The notes below the pieces were generated by a model. The model was not told the origin of the DNA and made no database searches. It was given only the letters and a program-made list of their open reading frames with translations. Made by a program: the position numbers and the translations under genes. Below are positions 42,652 through 53,008 of a stretch of 64,000 nt of DNA, in pieces (within the stretch, counting starts at the first letter, position 1; every line of letters starts with the position of its first letter). Source of the DNA: Zygnema cylindricum (taxonomy: Eukaryota; Streptophyta; Zygnematophyceae; Zygnematales; Zygnemataceae). Where the stretch lies: positions 1 to 64,000 of the forward strand of contig JBBHKE010001235.1 in the NCBI GenBank assembly GCA_037447655.1, read 5' to 3'.

Positions 42652-42656
42652 CGTAC

Positions 42657-42997
42657 TACTATGGATTACACACTTCATAACATAAACCATTACACAATTT
42701 AATGCAACATCACGAACACATCACAAAGTATTTCAAATGACAAAAGTGATTTATTGTACGCCGAGTGGATTAAAGTACGCTACTCATATCTACACATTTT
42801 ACACTATTTTCATAAACAAACCCCACTTGGAAACAGGAAATTCATCTTTTAACAATCTCACACCAACAATTCATGAACTGCCCCCCCTTTCAAACGAAAA
42901 AAGTCATTTTTCTCTAGTTACAGCTCTACAACATACATTAGTATATAAATCAACTTACCTTGGTAATATTTTCTTTGAACACATGCAGGTTGAGGCG
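42657..42997. other. No gene recognised
   Basis: AT-rich spacer between copia-6 LTR and copia-7. Confidence 0.4.
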
Positions 42998-43002
42998 TTA
43001 GT

Positions 43003-44193
43003 TGAAACTCTGAGACCTCCATTGGCCCTCAAAGTATGCAGATCCAAAAGAAGCTAATCTAGATATTGCCGGCTCCAAGTTGATATAAACCCAAATGACT
43101 GACCCCTTGACAGTCAGAACCCCAATATAGATTCACCCCTGTAAAAAAACACTTTCTGTGTGCTCAGTTCCACCACAGAATGCAAAGTTAGAATATGAGA
43201 TTTGGACACATTCACCCACTTTGACTTTCCCTTAGAAACACAGCCACCCTGGCAGACAAAAACTCTGACCAACTACACCCCTGTGTAGCCTGGACTCCCC
43301 TGAGTCCGCAGCAAAAAGAATCACTGAAAATGGTCAAGTAAATTGATCGTTATGGCTGCCCAAAGTTAGCCATTTATACAAAGTGCTCTCTTAGAGAGAG
43401 GGTCATATCTGCCAAATTTTTCTAAGTCCTATCTCCCTCTAAAACTCTATCTACTGAAGTACGGCACCAATTAAAACACTGTGTCGTACATAAAAGTACA
43501 GGTGCCGGTGTACTTTATGTACGGCCATAATACGACATGGCCAAAATGTTGACACGTGTCATATCCGGATTCGTTTCCGTAATCCCGGAGTTGCCGCAAT
43601 CCAATGTAGTGTTGCCACGTGTCACTCTATGTGGCGGTGATCGCAAACCGCCAAAATTGTACTCCGCGATCTCGGCATCCTTCGCGGCCGTCTGATCAAA
43701 TTTGGATTTCAATCGTGGCCGTCATAAATACTTGCGCGGTATTCTTTCCGGCGTTAAACAAATCGCGCGGTATTTATTTCGTATCCGTACCGTAATTCGT
43801 ACTTTACACAACTGTTTCTATGCAGTATGCATATAGTTCTAGTTAAATGATTTAGGTTTTTTGTAACTGTTTAAATTAATATCATACCCCATACCTTGTA
43901 ATATGTAATTTAGACTATTTGGATAAGGTAACCGGCTATTTCGAGTGTGACGATTGACAGGTTCCAGGATCAAAACCTGTCTCTGTCAAAACTCCTTTTA
44001 GAGAAAACCCTATAAAACAACTGCCTGTCTCTCTGTAGACAGCACAGGCAGCCATGGCTATCTCTTCCTCCAGTCTTCAGTGACTGCGACAAGTGTGGGG
44101 ACTTGAGGAGGAGTTAGAGGCAGGCTGTCAATATCTACTATTTTGCTTTTTATTTTGCAATCTTTAGACCTAGAAAATACTTGAATACCAACA
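43003..44193 (-). repeat. Copia-7 3' LTR
   Basis: 1191 bp. GTAC array 43458-43530, CACGTGTC near 43552 and 43616, tRNA-like module 43913-43989, hairpin with TTCCTCCAGTC and GACTTGAGGAGGA arms near 44066-44118. Confidence 0.9.
43913..43989 (+). ncRNA. Antisense initiator-tRNA-like module in copia-7 LTR
   Basis: A-box-like TGGATAAGGTAACCGG. The 3' half, ACAGGTTCCAGGATCAAAA and CCTGTCTCTG, closely resembles the T arm and acceptor side of initiator tRNA-Met (ACAGGTCCCAGGATCGAAA, CCTGGCTCTG). TTTT follows. The second copy is at 45379-45454. Confidence 0.55.
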
Positions 44194-44222
44194 CTCCCCT
44201 TATTTTCTAGTCTATTTTTCTT

Positions 44223-44732
44223 TCAACTTCCACAAACAAGTAAACAAACATCCCATTTTTCTTTTTTTTTCCTTTTCTTTTTCCTTTTTCCTTTTCCTTT
44301 CATAAAACTTAAGTATTTAACACAGTGCATTAAATGAACTGAAATAATAATTGCATCACACATTTTATTTAACATCCCACTTTTCATAAATCCGAGCAAA
44401 GATTTTTTCCACTTCATCACTCTTTTATCCACACACAAACAGATTTCCCTCTTGCGATCCAAACAGCCAGCCCCATCTCCAATCTGCAACATACACCCAG
44501 ATGCTAACCCTTTTACAGGCACATCTTCACAAGTGACATCACACCAAGTAGTGATGTCAAATCCATCCACCCCCAAATATTCCCAAAAAACACTAGTCCC
44601 CACTAAGTTCCTCATAAGATCTACATCTTTCGTACTTATATTTTTATCCATGATAATTACCCCATTTTCTGAACTTCCCTCACTCTCTTCCATGGAATTC
44701 TTTCCACTATTAATTTCTAATTTAATTCCCAA
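44223..44732 (-). pseudogene. Copia-7 condensed RT/RNase H remnant
   Basis: An uninterrupted 169-codon frame. MGIKLEINSGKN matches the RT end; GVIIMDKNISTKDVDLMRNL and EYLGVDGFDITTWCDVTCED match RNase H with parts removed; VPVKGLASGCMLQIGDGAGC matches the next block. RNase H catalytic residues are not all present (WCDVTCED in place of WSDASYGD keeps one Asp). A catalytic role is unlikely. Confidence 0.65.
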
Positions 44733-44847
44733 TAAATATTACTTCTCCCCTAAACCTTTAATCAAATATTTCACTTCTCCCCTATCCTTTAAAACCTCTT
44801 CGAGTTTCACTTCTCCCCTTTCCTCGGAATCCGTTGAAGTCTCCCTT

Positions 44848-45683
44848 TGTGCTCTCTTAGAGAGAGGGTCATATCTGCCAAATTTTTCTAAGTCCTATCT
44901 CCCTCTAAAACTCTATCTACTGAAGTACGGCACCAATTAAAACACTGTGTCGTACATAAAAGTACAGGTGCCGGTGTACTTTATGTACGGCCATAATACG
45001 ACATGGCCAAAATGTTGACACGTGTCATATCCGGATTCGTTTCCGTAATCCCGGAGTTGCCGCAATCCAATGTAGTGTTGCCACGTGTCACTCTATGTGG
45101 CGGTGATCGCAAACCGCCAAAATTGTACTCCGCGATCTCGGCATCCTTCGCGGCCGTCTGATCAAATTTGGATTTCAATCGTGGCCGTCATAAATACTTG
45201 CGCGGTATTCTTTCCGGCGTTAAACAAATCGCGCGGTATTTATTTCGTATCCGTACCGTAATTCGTACTTTACACAACTGTTTCTATGCAGTATGCATAT
45301 AGTTCTAGTTAAATGATTTAGGTTTTTTGTAACTGTTTAAATTAATATCATACCCCATACCTTGTAATATGTAATTTAGACTATTTGGATAAGGTAACCG
45401 GCTATTTCGAGTGTGACGATTGACAGGTTCCAGGATCAAACCTGTCTCTGTCAAAACTCCTTTTAGAGAAAACCCTATAAAACAACTGCCTGTCTCTCTG
45501 TAGACAACAACTGCCTGTCCCTCTCTAGACAGCATAGGCAGCCATGGCTAACTCTTCCTCCAGTCTTCAGTGACTGCGACAAGTGTGGGGACTTGAGGAG
45601 GAGTTAGAGGCAGGCTGTCAATATCTACTATTTTGGTTTTTATTTTGCAATCTCTAGACCTAGAAAATACTTGAATTCCAACA
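44848..45683 (-). repeat. Copia-7 5' LTR, truncated
   Basis: Matches 43383-44193 with almost no changes. The junction GTCTCCCTTT / GTGCTCTC at about 44847 joins internal sequence directly to mid-LTR. Confidence 0.88.
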
Positions 45684-45829
45684 TTAGTCGAGCCGAGATG
45701 GCACGGCCGTTCCAAAGTTCAACCAGACCAAAGTGGTACTGTTCAACCAATTACTTTTCAGGTCGAATAAGCGTACTAATTTTATGTTGTTCCTGAATTC
45801 TACAGATGTGCAAAATGAAGTGTTTTTTT

Positions 45830-45960
45830 TACGATACTGCTGGTAGTCGTTCATAGATTGTTCGTATTTTCTTTTACGGTAGAGCCGATAGTCGTTCGTA
45901 GATTGTTCGTAGGTAATTTTTGGCAGTACTACCGCTGGTTGTTCGTAGATATTAGTGGGG
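45830..45960. repeat. Short tandem repeat around TAGTCGTTCGTAGATTGTTCGTA
   Basis: Three degenerate copies of a unit of about 45-55 bp containing GTCGTTCRTAGATTGTTCG. Confidence 0.6.
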
Positions 45961-46059
45961 GGTAACAATGCATTACACCAGCGTTACGGCGGTCCGTATT
46001 GCGGACGGTCGCAAGGCAACGTTACATTTGTGCTAGGTACGACGGTATGTGCTGTTGAC

Positions 46060-46430
46060 GGGCGCCGACGTAGAACTACGCCAGCGGGCGGGAGCGTATA
46101 ATTACAGCAACTGTCGGCGGCGTAGAATTACGACACTGAGCGACAGCGTAGAATCATGCCAGCCGGAGGGAGCGTAAAATTACACCACCAAGCGGTAACG
46201 TATAATCATACCACCGGGCGGCAACGTAGAATTATGCCGGCCGGCGGTAGCTTAGAATTATGCCAGCGGGTGGGCCGCAGCTTAGAAGTACGCCAGCGGG
46301 CAGGCGGTAGTGTAGAATTACCCTAGCCGACGGGCGTCATAGTAGAATTACGCCAACGGGCGGGCGGGAGCGTAGAATTACACCAGCCGACAGGCGACAT
46401 AGTAGAATTGCGCCACGGTACGGCGGTCTA
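46060..46430. repeat. GC-rich minisatellite, unit about 30 bp
   Basis: About eleven or twelve degenerate copies built on GCGTAGAATTACGCCAGC plus GGGCGGGCGG. It stands out by its high G+C in an AT-rich setting and ends about 75 bp before a TATA-like box. Confidence 0.8.
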
Positions 46431-46507
46431 TACCGCGACGGGCTGGAGCGCTACATCGTGTCCGCGGTACGGCCGTGTGACAAAAAACAAATGAGACAGA
46501 CACGGCG

Positions 46508-46519
46508 CCTATATAAGGG
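46508..46519 (+). promoter_or_regulatory. TATA-like box downstream of the minisatellite
   Basis: GCCTATATAAGGG fits a core promoter. Its surroundings (GC-rich repeats upstream, a later tail ...GCTTTCACAG) could be a promoter or U3-R of an unrecognised LTR; I found no partner LTR. Confidence 0.35.
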
Positions 46520-46754
46520 TTTCCCCGAAGGCGAACGTAGTTCTCTTACTTATATACTGCTTGATATTTATACGCGGGTACGCTTTTATATTTTATACAA
46601 AATTTATTTCGTTTCGTGCGAGCTTACACATGTCGTACGTCATCCTTTAATTTTAGTTCAAGTTCAGCGTAACGGCTCGCAATTACATTCTATTTTTGCG
46701 GCTAAGTCAAATGTTTGTGTGTGCTTTCACAGTGGAGCTCACGTAAAGTGAGTA

Positions 46755-47165
46755 ACTACCTGCGCGCAACCATTTTATTTATATGTGGCTGCCTCAGTTT
46801 TGTTACAGTAAACCTGCGTCTGCCGTTTGAATTGTTGCTTTTTCATGACGGTAGAAGTTCGCAAGCGTGACATTTTATTAACCGTCGTTACAATATTTCC
46901 CCAGTCAAAGTTGTTCGACGGATTCACCGTCAAATCTGAACTTAAAGGAACATAGCTTGTACAAACTTTTACTTTAAATGTACAATTTGTGACAACTACC
47001 TGCGCGCAACAAAAATCTTCTCTGCGACTAGCAATTCCTTTTATATTTTGCCGCGCTTGTGAACGCAGGCCGTCATAAGAAAGCAACAATACACACGGCC
47101 GGCCTACCTGTTACGCAAACAAAATTGCGACCACCACATGTAAATAAAAGTGTTGCACGCAAGCC
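46755..47165. repeat. Foldback repeat, arms about 140 bp
   Basis: 46757-46895 reappears inverted and diverged at 47028-47165 (shared parts include TTTTATTTATATGTGG/TTTTATTTACATGTGG and ATTGTTGCTTT-TATGACGG). A third copy, direct, is at 48700-48925. It looks like a family of foldback or MITE-like elements. Confidence 0.55.
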
Positions 47166-47169
47166 CACT

Positions 47170-48687
47170 TTCTCTCCAAATTAATGGAAGAAAGTTATGT
47201 GAACTCCACAATGTAAACACTTTGGCTTTTAACTCAAGGTGAAAGTTCCATGAGACGAAAATTGAGGTTGCTTACAGAATTTTGTACTTCGCTGTACCAT
47301 GTCGTAATGTTTTTCTATTTTTTTTGAAAAACAACATTACAAATGATCTGATAATAATCTCAAATAGTCCAAGCAAAATCTTAACCGCTCGATTATGTTT
47401 GGTTTTCATCCACGAAGCAATCTTTCCATCCTGTTTTGTCATGGACCACCCACCTTTGGGAGGTGAGTCTTATAATCCCACCTCGAGGAGGCGAGTAGTC
47501 CATTACAAAATGTGGAAAATTGTTACACTTGGATGATATATACTCGGGAAACGATTGACTACCACATATGTTTTCACACGTCATAAAGAGAATGTGCGTT
47601 TTGACAAGGTGGACATGAATCAACCAAAATCTAACCAAAAGTCTTTGTCGGAATATATTCGGTCACGCTCATTTTTATTTTCCTTTCAACTCCGTGGTTT
47701 CCCTCTCTCGAGTTTTCGTTTTGAAAAACAAGGTTGGAAAAGCAAGCCTTTAAAACAACAGAGCGCTTGAGAAGAAAAAGGGGTTTCAATGGTACAATGA
47801 CATAGTACGTCTATTTCGTATAATGATTAATACGATAGCACACATTTCACATGAATTAGTCAGGATGTAACCTTGGCAATTTTCTATATATGATGTTTAA
47901 CTTAAGTGTAACCAACATTTAACATTTTTTAATAAACAATCTTTAACTTACGTGGTACCACTCAAATCAAAACATGCAGATTTTTAGACGTCATGCGATG
48001 ACACAAAGTCCTCAATTTTGCAGCCAGTAATGTCACCCTTACAATTGTAAGGGCCTTTTGACCGAACGACGGCCTTAGTTTCAAAATTGAAATCTAATTC
48101 GCGAAACATCACATTGAACGTAGATGCAAACTAAAGATGAAATTTCTCACCATCGGAATTCTCAAAACTTGCACATGAAATGTACCTTCGGATAAAGTCC
48201 ACGTATGTCCACCAAAATCCAACCAAATATCCCGAAATTATTTCGTAACGCTTTTTCGTCTTGCTATTTTTGGCAACGCTCTTTCGTCACAGAGCTTTTG
48301 GCAGCGCTCTTTATTCACCTTATTCTTGCTTTCCTTTTCGCTTCGTTGTTTTGAAAACATAAACCATAAAAAATGAGCCGGTGTAAAAGACAAGGCGTTT
48401 GAAAATAGTACAAAGTTTTTGTCATAGAATGACTTGGTACGCAAATAAATGTTATGCAAATTAAGATTTTAAGTAGAATTCTGGTCGGTGTGAGTATTTG
48501 ACAATTTTTAACATCCGAACTTAACTTAAGCAATAACATTCGAATTGGAGCATGTGGTTTGCAAGATCAATACGACAGAACATCATCCAAAATATCATAG
48601 CCAATAATGTTGGCTGTACAACTACACAATTTCCTGATGGATGTTCACCCTAAGTCAAAAGCCAACATGTGCTAACACTGTTGGGGT
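47170..48687. other. Diverged repeats, no gene recognised
   Basis: 47600-47900 and 48190-48500 share diverged blocks (for example CAACCAAAATCTAACCAAA and CCACCAAAATCCAACCAAA), suggesting an old duplication. A short imperfect inverted repeat occurs at 47442-47505. No coding region is supported. Confidence 0.4.
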
Positions 48688-48689
48688 TC

Positions 48690-48925
48690 ACGCAGTGAGA
48701 AAGTGGGTTAGCGCACAACACTTTTATTTACATGTGTCGTCGCAATTTTGTTAGCGTAACAATTGGCCAACATTGTGAATTATTAATTCTTTATAACGGT
48801 CTATGTTCACAAGCGCGACATAATTTTAACAAGCTGATTTTACTTTTTTGTTATGCAAAGCTTTTCAACGGTTATACCGTCAAATCCCAACTCAACAATA
48901 CCAAATTTGTACTAATGTGTGCTTA
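48690..48925. repeat. Third copy of the 46.8-kb foldback arm
   Basis: Direct, diverged copy of 46757-46985, including TTTTATTTACATGTG, GCAATTTTGTTAGCGTAA and CACAAGCGCGACAT. Confidence 0.55.
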
Positions 48926-48947
48926 AATTTGTAGTGTTTTAAAAAAG

Positions 48948-50063
48948 TTGACCAAGGTGCTTGCACCCAACCAAAATGACGAATTCACTTATCATTTCCC
49001 CAAATCCGGGATTAAAGTTCATGACCTCGATTATATAAGGTTTGGCGTCGATTCAGATGACAATATTTTTGGGCCATTTCACACTGAAGTTTTTCGTCGC
49101 CATTGCTTCCAAACATGTTTCCGTGTAACATTCTAAATCTTAACTGGTTACGTACTGGTGACGATCATCGACAAAAGAAACACAATGACGCAAATTGGGA
49201 TGTAGAAGAATGTACCCCAATCTCCTCGATTGTCAAACAATTCTTGCGCATGTACGGTTGTAATTTTCAAAGTGAGTGATATACCGTGTACAAGGCTAAG
49301 GGCTCTTGTTCATCAGATGTTGTCAGTAATGGTATGGACACGTTTACTAGTAGTAACACTTTAATCACTTATCCATCAAGACGTGCTAGCAACGCACTTA
49401 TCGCCTACGTGCTTTGTTGTGATTGGAAACAAGTAGGTTTTTGTTCAGACGCCGACATTGTCAATAATAGTAAAAGAATAAAATCTGAACGTCTTATCTG
49501 TACAAATGGATGAAATTATAGATCCGAAATTTATGATTTAAAGAAAGTGTATTAAATTCTAACATTTGTGCGTGCACAATTTATCACTATACGAATTGTG
49601 TCATTATTTTTTAAACGCAAAGTCCTTTCCGTGAAGGTTAATGGTTGCCAAAAAACGCGTTAGAAGATATCCTCCAACAAAGCTTTTTTCGCCGGTTTTG
49701 GTGGATTTGAATCAACCTTGTACGAAGGGACATGGCCTCTTCCAAATGTTAGGTTATCATTGCTCGTCCACCGTGGATTATATCTTTAGATTCCAAGTGT
49801 ACCAATCGGACACATCCAGTGTGTGGTTAGTGTCCTCCTTGAGAACAATTGATGACTCTAGTCAAACACTTGATAGAGTGAGCTTTTGCTTTAAAAACAC
49901 AAAATCGAACGGTTGGGTTTGTCGCCCAAAAGTTTCAAAAATCTTGCCAATACTCCAATTATCATGTTTCTTGAAAAAAAAAAGGGTACGACCTAGTTCG
50001 AAAAGGTTCGACTTTCAAAAACAACCTCACATTTCACTTGATAGAGCCCCACCCAAGGAATAG
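48948..50063 (+). other. Region of open plus-strand frames, unknown
   Basis: Several plus-strand frames follow each other (48948-49136, 49286-49513, 49641-50063) with protein-like composition, for example KSGIKVHDLDYIRFGVDSDD and GHGLFQMLGYHCSSTVDYIF. Stops and shifts separate them and no family is recognised. This may be the relic of a gene or of a transposon protein; chance is possible. Confidence 0.25.
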
Positions 50064-50069
50064 GAATCA

Positions 50070-50805
50070 TTATAACCATTGATGGGAACGCTTTTGACCA
50101 TCGACGAAAACATACTCGGTTCACGAAATGGTAGAAGTAAGTCTTAGGGTAAGTTCCCATGTGTTAAAGTACGGGATTTAATCTGTCGTTTTTCTCAAAA
50201 ACTTAGCCCACACGGAGAATATTTTCAGCAGTATAATCAAATTGTAAAAACCATAATATAATTTGCGTCATCTTGAAACTTTAAATTGTACTACAACTTG
50301 TTGTCTTTGTCTTTTCGACCCACAACCATGTCATTCCAGCTCATCTTCAAACTTCACCTGAAATCACCCTACGAGGTGATTCCAATTGAAGTAACAAGTT
50401 ATGAATGAATAAGACGTTACACGTTTTTTAATAGTTTTTCATGAGGGAGAGTAAACACTATTTCTTCCCTGCTCGTCAAGCGCATGTATAGAAAAAAATG
50501 ACAAGCATGTACAGGAAAAAATTATAAGGGTCATGGACCTCCACTTTCATTCATAGATCCTCTACAGTACGTCGTTGTTGTCTCTCCCCCTCTCTCTCAC
50601 TCTACCACTCCCCTCTCCCTCTTAGAAATCTTTTTTTGCAAACATTCGTGCAAGATATTTCGATGCGCCCAAATGTACGACATTCTTTTTTTGGGTATTG
50701 GCGAATAATATTGACTATGGTTATGCGAAAATGGTCCTGCTCACTTTACAGAAGATTTTATTTCTAAAAGGGGGGTGGTACATGGCATGATCGAAATGGA
50801 TATTT
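50070..50805. other. No gene recognised
   Basis: AT-rich DNA with a CT-rich run at 50577-50632. Confidence 0.4.
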
Positions 50806-50809
50806 GTTG

Positions 50810-50932
50810 ACGACCATTTAAAGCAATGTCAACTCGCGTCATTCCATACGACCAAAATGGAATTTCGTTGATGAACTCATTGCAGTGCCCACCGTTATTA
50901 GACCTAAAAGCATTATAAAAAGGAGTGGAATA
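50810..50932 (-). pseudogene. Copia integrase fragment, highly decayed
   Basis: The minus-strand frame reads FRSNNGGHCNEFINEIPFWS, resembling the core motif RSDNGGEY-x-NEF of copia integrases with the second catalytic Asp changed to Asn. Confidence 0.4.
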
Positions 50933-51280
50933 CAATCTTCACATCGCATTACACTAAATTTGTATTATGCATTCCTATTTCATGTTTACACTACCATTAA
51001 GCCTAATAAATCCGTTACGCTAATAGCGATGGGGAATACAGTTGGTTAGGCCAACGACAAACGATGACATTACTAAAGTTATAATGTAAATAGTTAAAAT
51101 ATTGGAAGCAAATATTGACCGTCGTTTTGATGTCACCCGATAGTTGTCATTTTTTCAATGTTGGAGAATTGTTCACTTCGGATTCCACACTTGTGTTTCA
51201 CATTAAAAGATGGTAAAACTGGTTCCTCCAGTACGTTGTTCATTGCGCTAAATTTGGTTTCAGGCTCTTGCATGCACATC

Positions 51281-51352
51281 GGTTGGGTAGCTCAGTTGGC
51301 AAAGCTAGTGTACGACTAACACAAGCTCCCGGGTACGATCCCTGGCTTGGAC
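51281..51352 (+). tRNA. Degenerate tRNA or SINE-head sequence
   Basis: A box TAGCTCAGTTGG and B-box-like GGGTACGATCCC at tRNA spacing; T arm CCGGG-TACGATC-CCTGG is paired (one G-T), anticodon stem GTGT/ACAC pairs, D stem is short. The acceptor stem pairs poorly and position 33 is C. It is best read as a tRNA pseudogene or the 5' head of a tRNA-derived SINE; no tail was identified. Confidence 0.5.
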
Positions 51353-51744
51353 ACTGCCCTACGTTTTCACTTTGGCGCCCATGCGATACGTAGAATATTG
51401 CCGATCCTCAACTACACCCATACATTATTTGTGATTTCTTCCACTGGCTCGCTCTGATGCTGTAAAATGCTTTCCTTGCTCTTTGGTCAAGCCCGTTTTT
51501 TATCAAAATTTATAGCCATTCGCTATAAAAAAATTGCATAGTTGTTTCCTCACTCAAGACATTGCCTAGAAAATAAATGTGTATATATGATGTGGCAATA
51601 AAGAGTGCATATCTAATAGAGAAACGAAAAGCACAAAATTCAACGCATACAAATATAAAAATAATTCTCCAATGCTCAAACCGGCTTTGTTAATTTAGAT
51701 TGGGCCTAAAATGAGCGTTTTTCATGCTCCATTATCATCTCGTG

Positions 51745-52110
51745 TCTTTTTTGGGGATGGGCTTAGTTCATGGTCTTGCAGAAGTAACCCACCATCGCAC
51801 TTTTCAGCGCTGAGGTTGAATACATGGCAGCTTGCCATGTTGCCAAGGAAGCCATCTGACTTTGAGCTCTTCTCTCCAATTTCGGAGTTCCCTCTTCGGC
51901 TCCTATTCTTATTTTCTCCGACTCTCAAGGAGCCCTTGCCTTAATTTGCAATCCTGAACATTAGAAGCGGATTGAACACATCAACATTCAATATCATTAT
52001 TCGCCGGAGCTCGTCGAGGATGGCGCTCTCCAAATCTTTATGCTAAGGCGACGGATCACGTGGCCAACAATCTCACCAAGGCTCTTCATCGGCTTCATTT
52101 TGAACAACAT
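51745..52110 (+). pseudogene. Copia-8 RNase H fragment
   Basis: Frames read DGLSSWSCRSNPPSHFS, EVEYMAACHVAKEAI, FSDSQGALALICNPEH, EHINIQYHYSPELVEDGAL and NNLTKALHRLHF with one-base shifts, matching the end of a copia RNase H (SSWS-x-K, AEYMA, DSQGA, KHI-x-I-x-YHF-x-RE, LTK). The family differs from copia-1 to 7. Confidence 0.7.
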
Positions 52111-52199
52111 CGCTTCTCCTTCAACTCCCTCCTACTCCAGCCTAAATTACCATTTCTTTTCATCTCACTCTAATTCCTCATGTTCATTTGTGGACGGGG

Positions 52200-52450
52200 T
52201 GTTACAAGTCATTTAGCGTCGGTGCCACGTGGCCTTTTCTGGCCGTTTTGCATGCATGTCATTTACAGCGTCAGTCCTCTCCATCCTTTTACTAGACATT
52301 CTTATTACATTGTCTTTTCTGTTTGTTCCCTGTCATTTAAGATCTTTGGTCGTATCTCCATACTTTTCTTTTCAAACTAGCCGTCTAAATCTACTTCATT
52401 AATTTCGATCTCCTGTCCTTTGTAAACTACCATCCTAAATAAATCCATTA
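52200..52450 (+). repeat. Copia-8 3' LTR start, end unknown
   Basis: TGTTACAAGTC follows the purine-rich tract GTGGACGGGG, as expected for a 3' LTR after copia-8 RNase H. The far boundary is not visible. Confidence 0.45.
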
Positions 52451-52814
52451 TAATTTAGCCTATGATCCTTATTACAATGCACTAAAGCGCACATATGCTC
52501 CACATGATATTTGTGTGACTTTGTATGTAAAGGACGCTTCTCATTTGAAAAAATCCTTTCAAATTCAATTTTTTTTTTCATCAATGCATTAGTATTTTCC
52601 TTGTGTATGATTTTGTGGCATCCGCAAATCCACCTCCAATAAAATGTTGGGGGCTTTTGGAATCATTATCCATAAATTACTTTACTTTCTTTCATGATCA
52701 AATGTAAAATGTGTAAACATTTTTATTCAGCTCCCAACAAGTCAAAAAAACTTGTACCTAGGGCCCCACTTTCAATCGACTTGTCATCTCACCCCACTTT
52801 CCTTTCTATTCCCT

Positions 52815-52824
52815 TTTATTTATT
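52815..52824 (-). terminator. Poly(A) signal of the transporter gene
   Basis: The minus strand reads AATAAATAAA about 185 bp downstream of the stop codon, a plausible polyadenylation signal. Confidence 0.5.
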
Positions 52825-53008
52825 AAACCCTTAAAATCCTTAAAAATCAAAAGATAAACCAAATCAATCGCCGCCTCACACTCTATTTTGGAGAAACAAA
52901 TTGGTGCATCCATGCCCTGTTGACTTCGATTCATTATCATAACTGGTCAATAATGTCTTTTCTTTCTAAAACCTCCTTATAAACCTCCAATCAGGCATCA
53001 CCCCTCAC

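Larger units (their letters stand above)
43003..45683 (-). mobile_element. Copia-7: deleted non-autonomous copia
   Basis: 2681 bp flanked by exact TTAGT (42998-43002, 45684-45688). 3' LTR 43003-44193 is whole. The 5' LTR (about 44848-45683) has lost U5, and the primer site and gag are gone. The two LTRs are almost identical where they overlap apart from a duplicated ctctctgtagacaacaactgcctg-type segment near 45490-45530, so insertion is recent and the internal deletion probably came after it. Confidence 0.9.

Noticed and set aside
46060-46430. CRISPR-like or centromere-satellite array
   Set aside because: Units are contiguous and degenerate with no spacers, total length is short, and the setting is eukaryotic.
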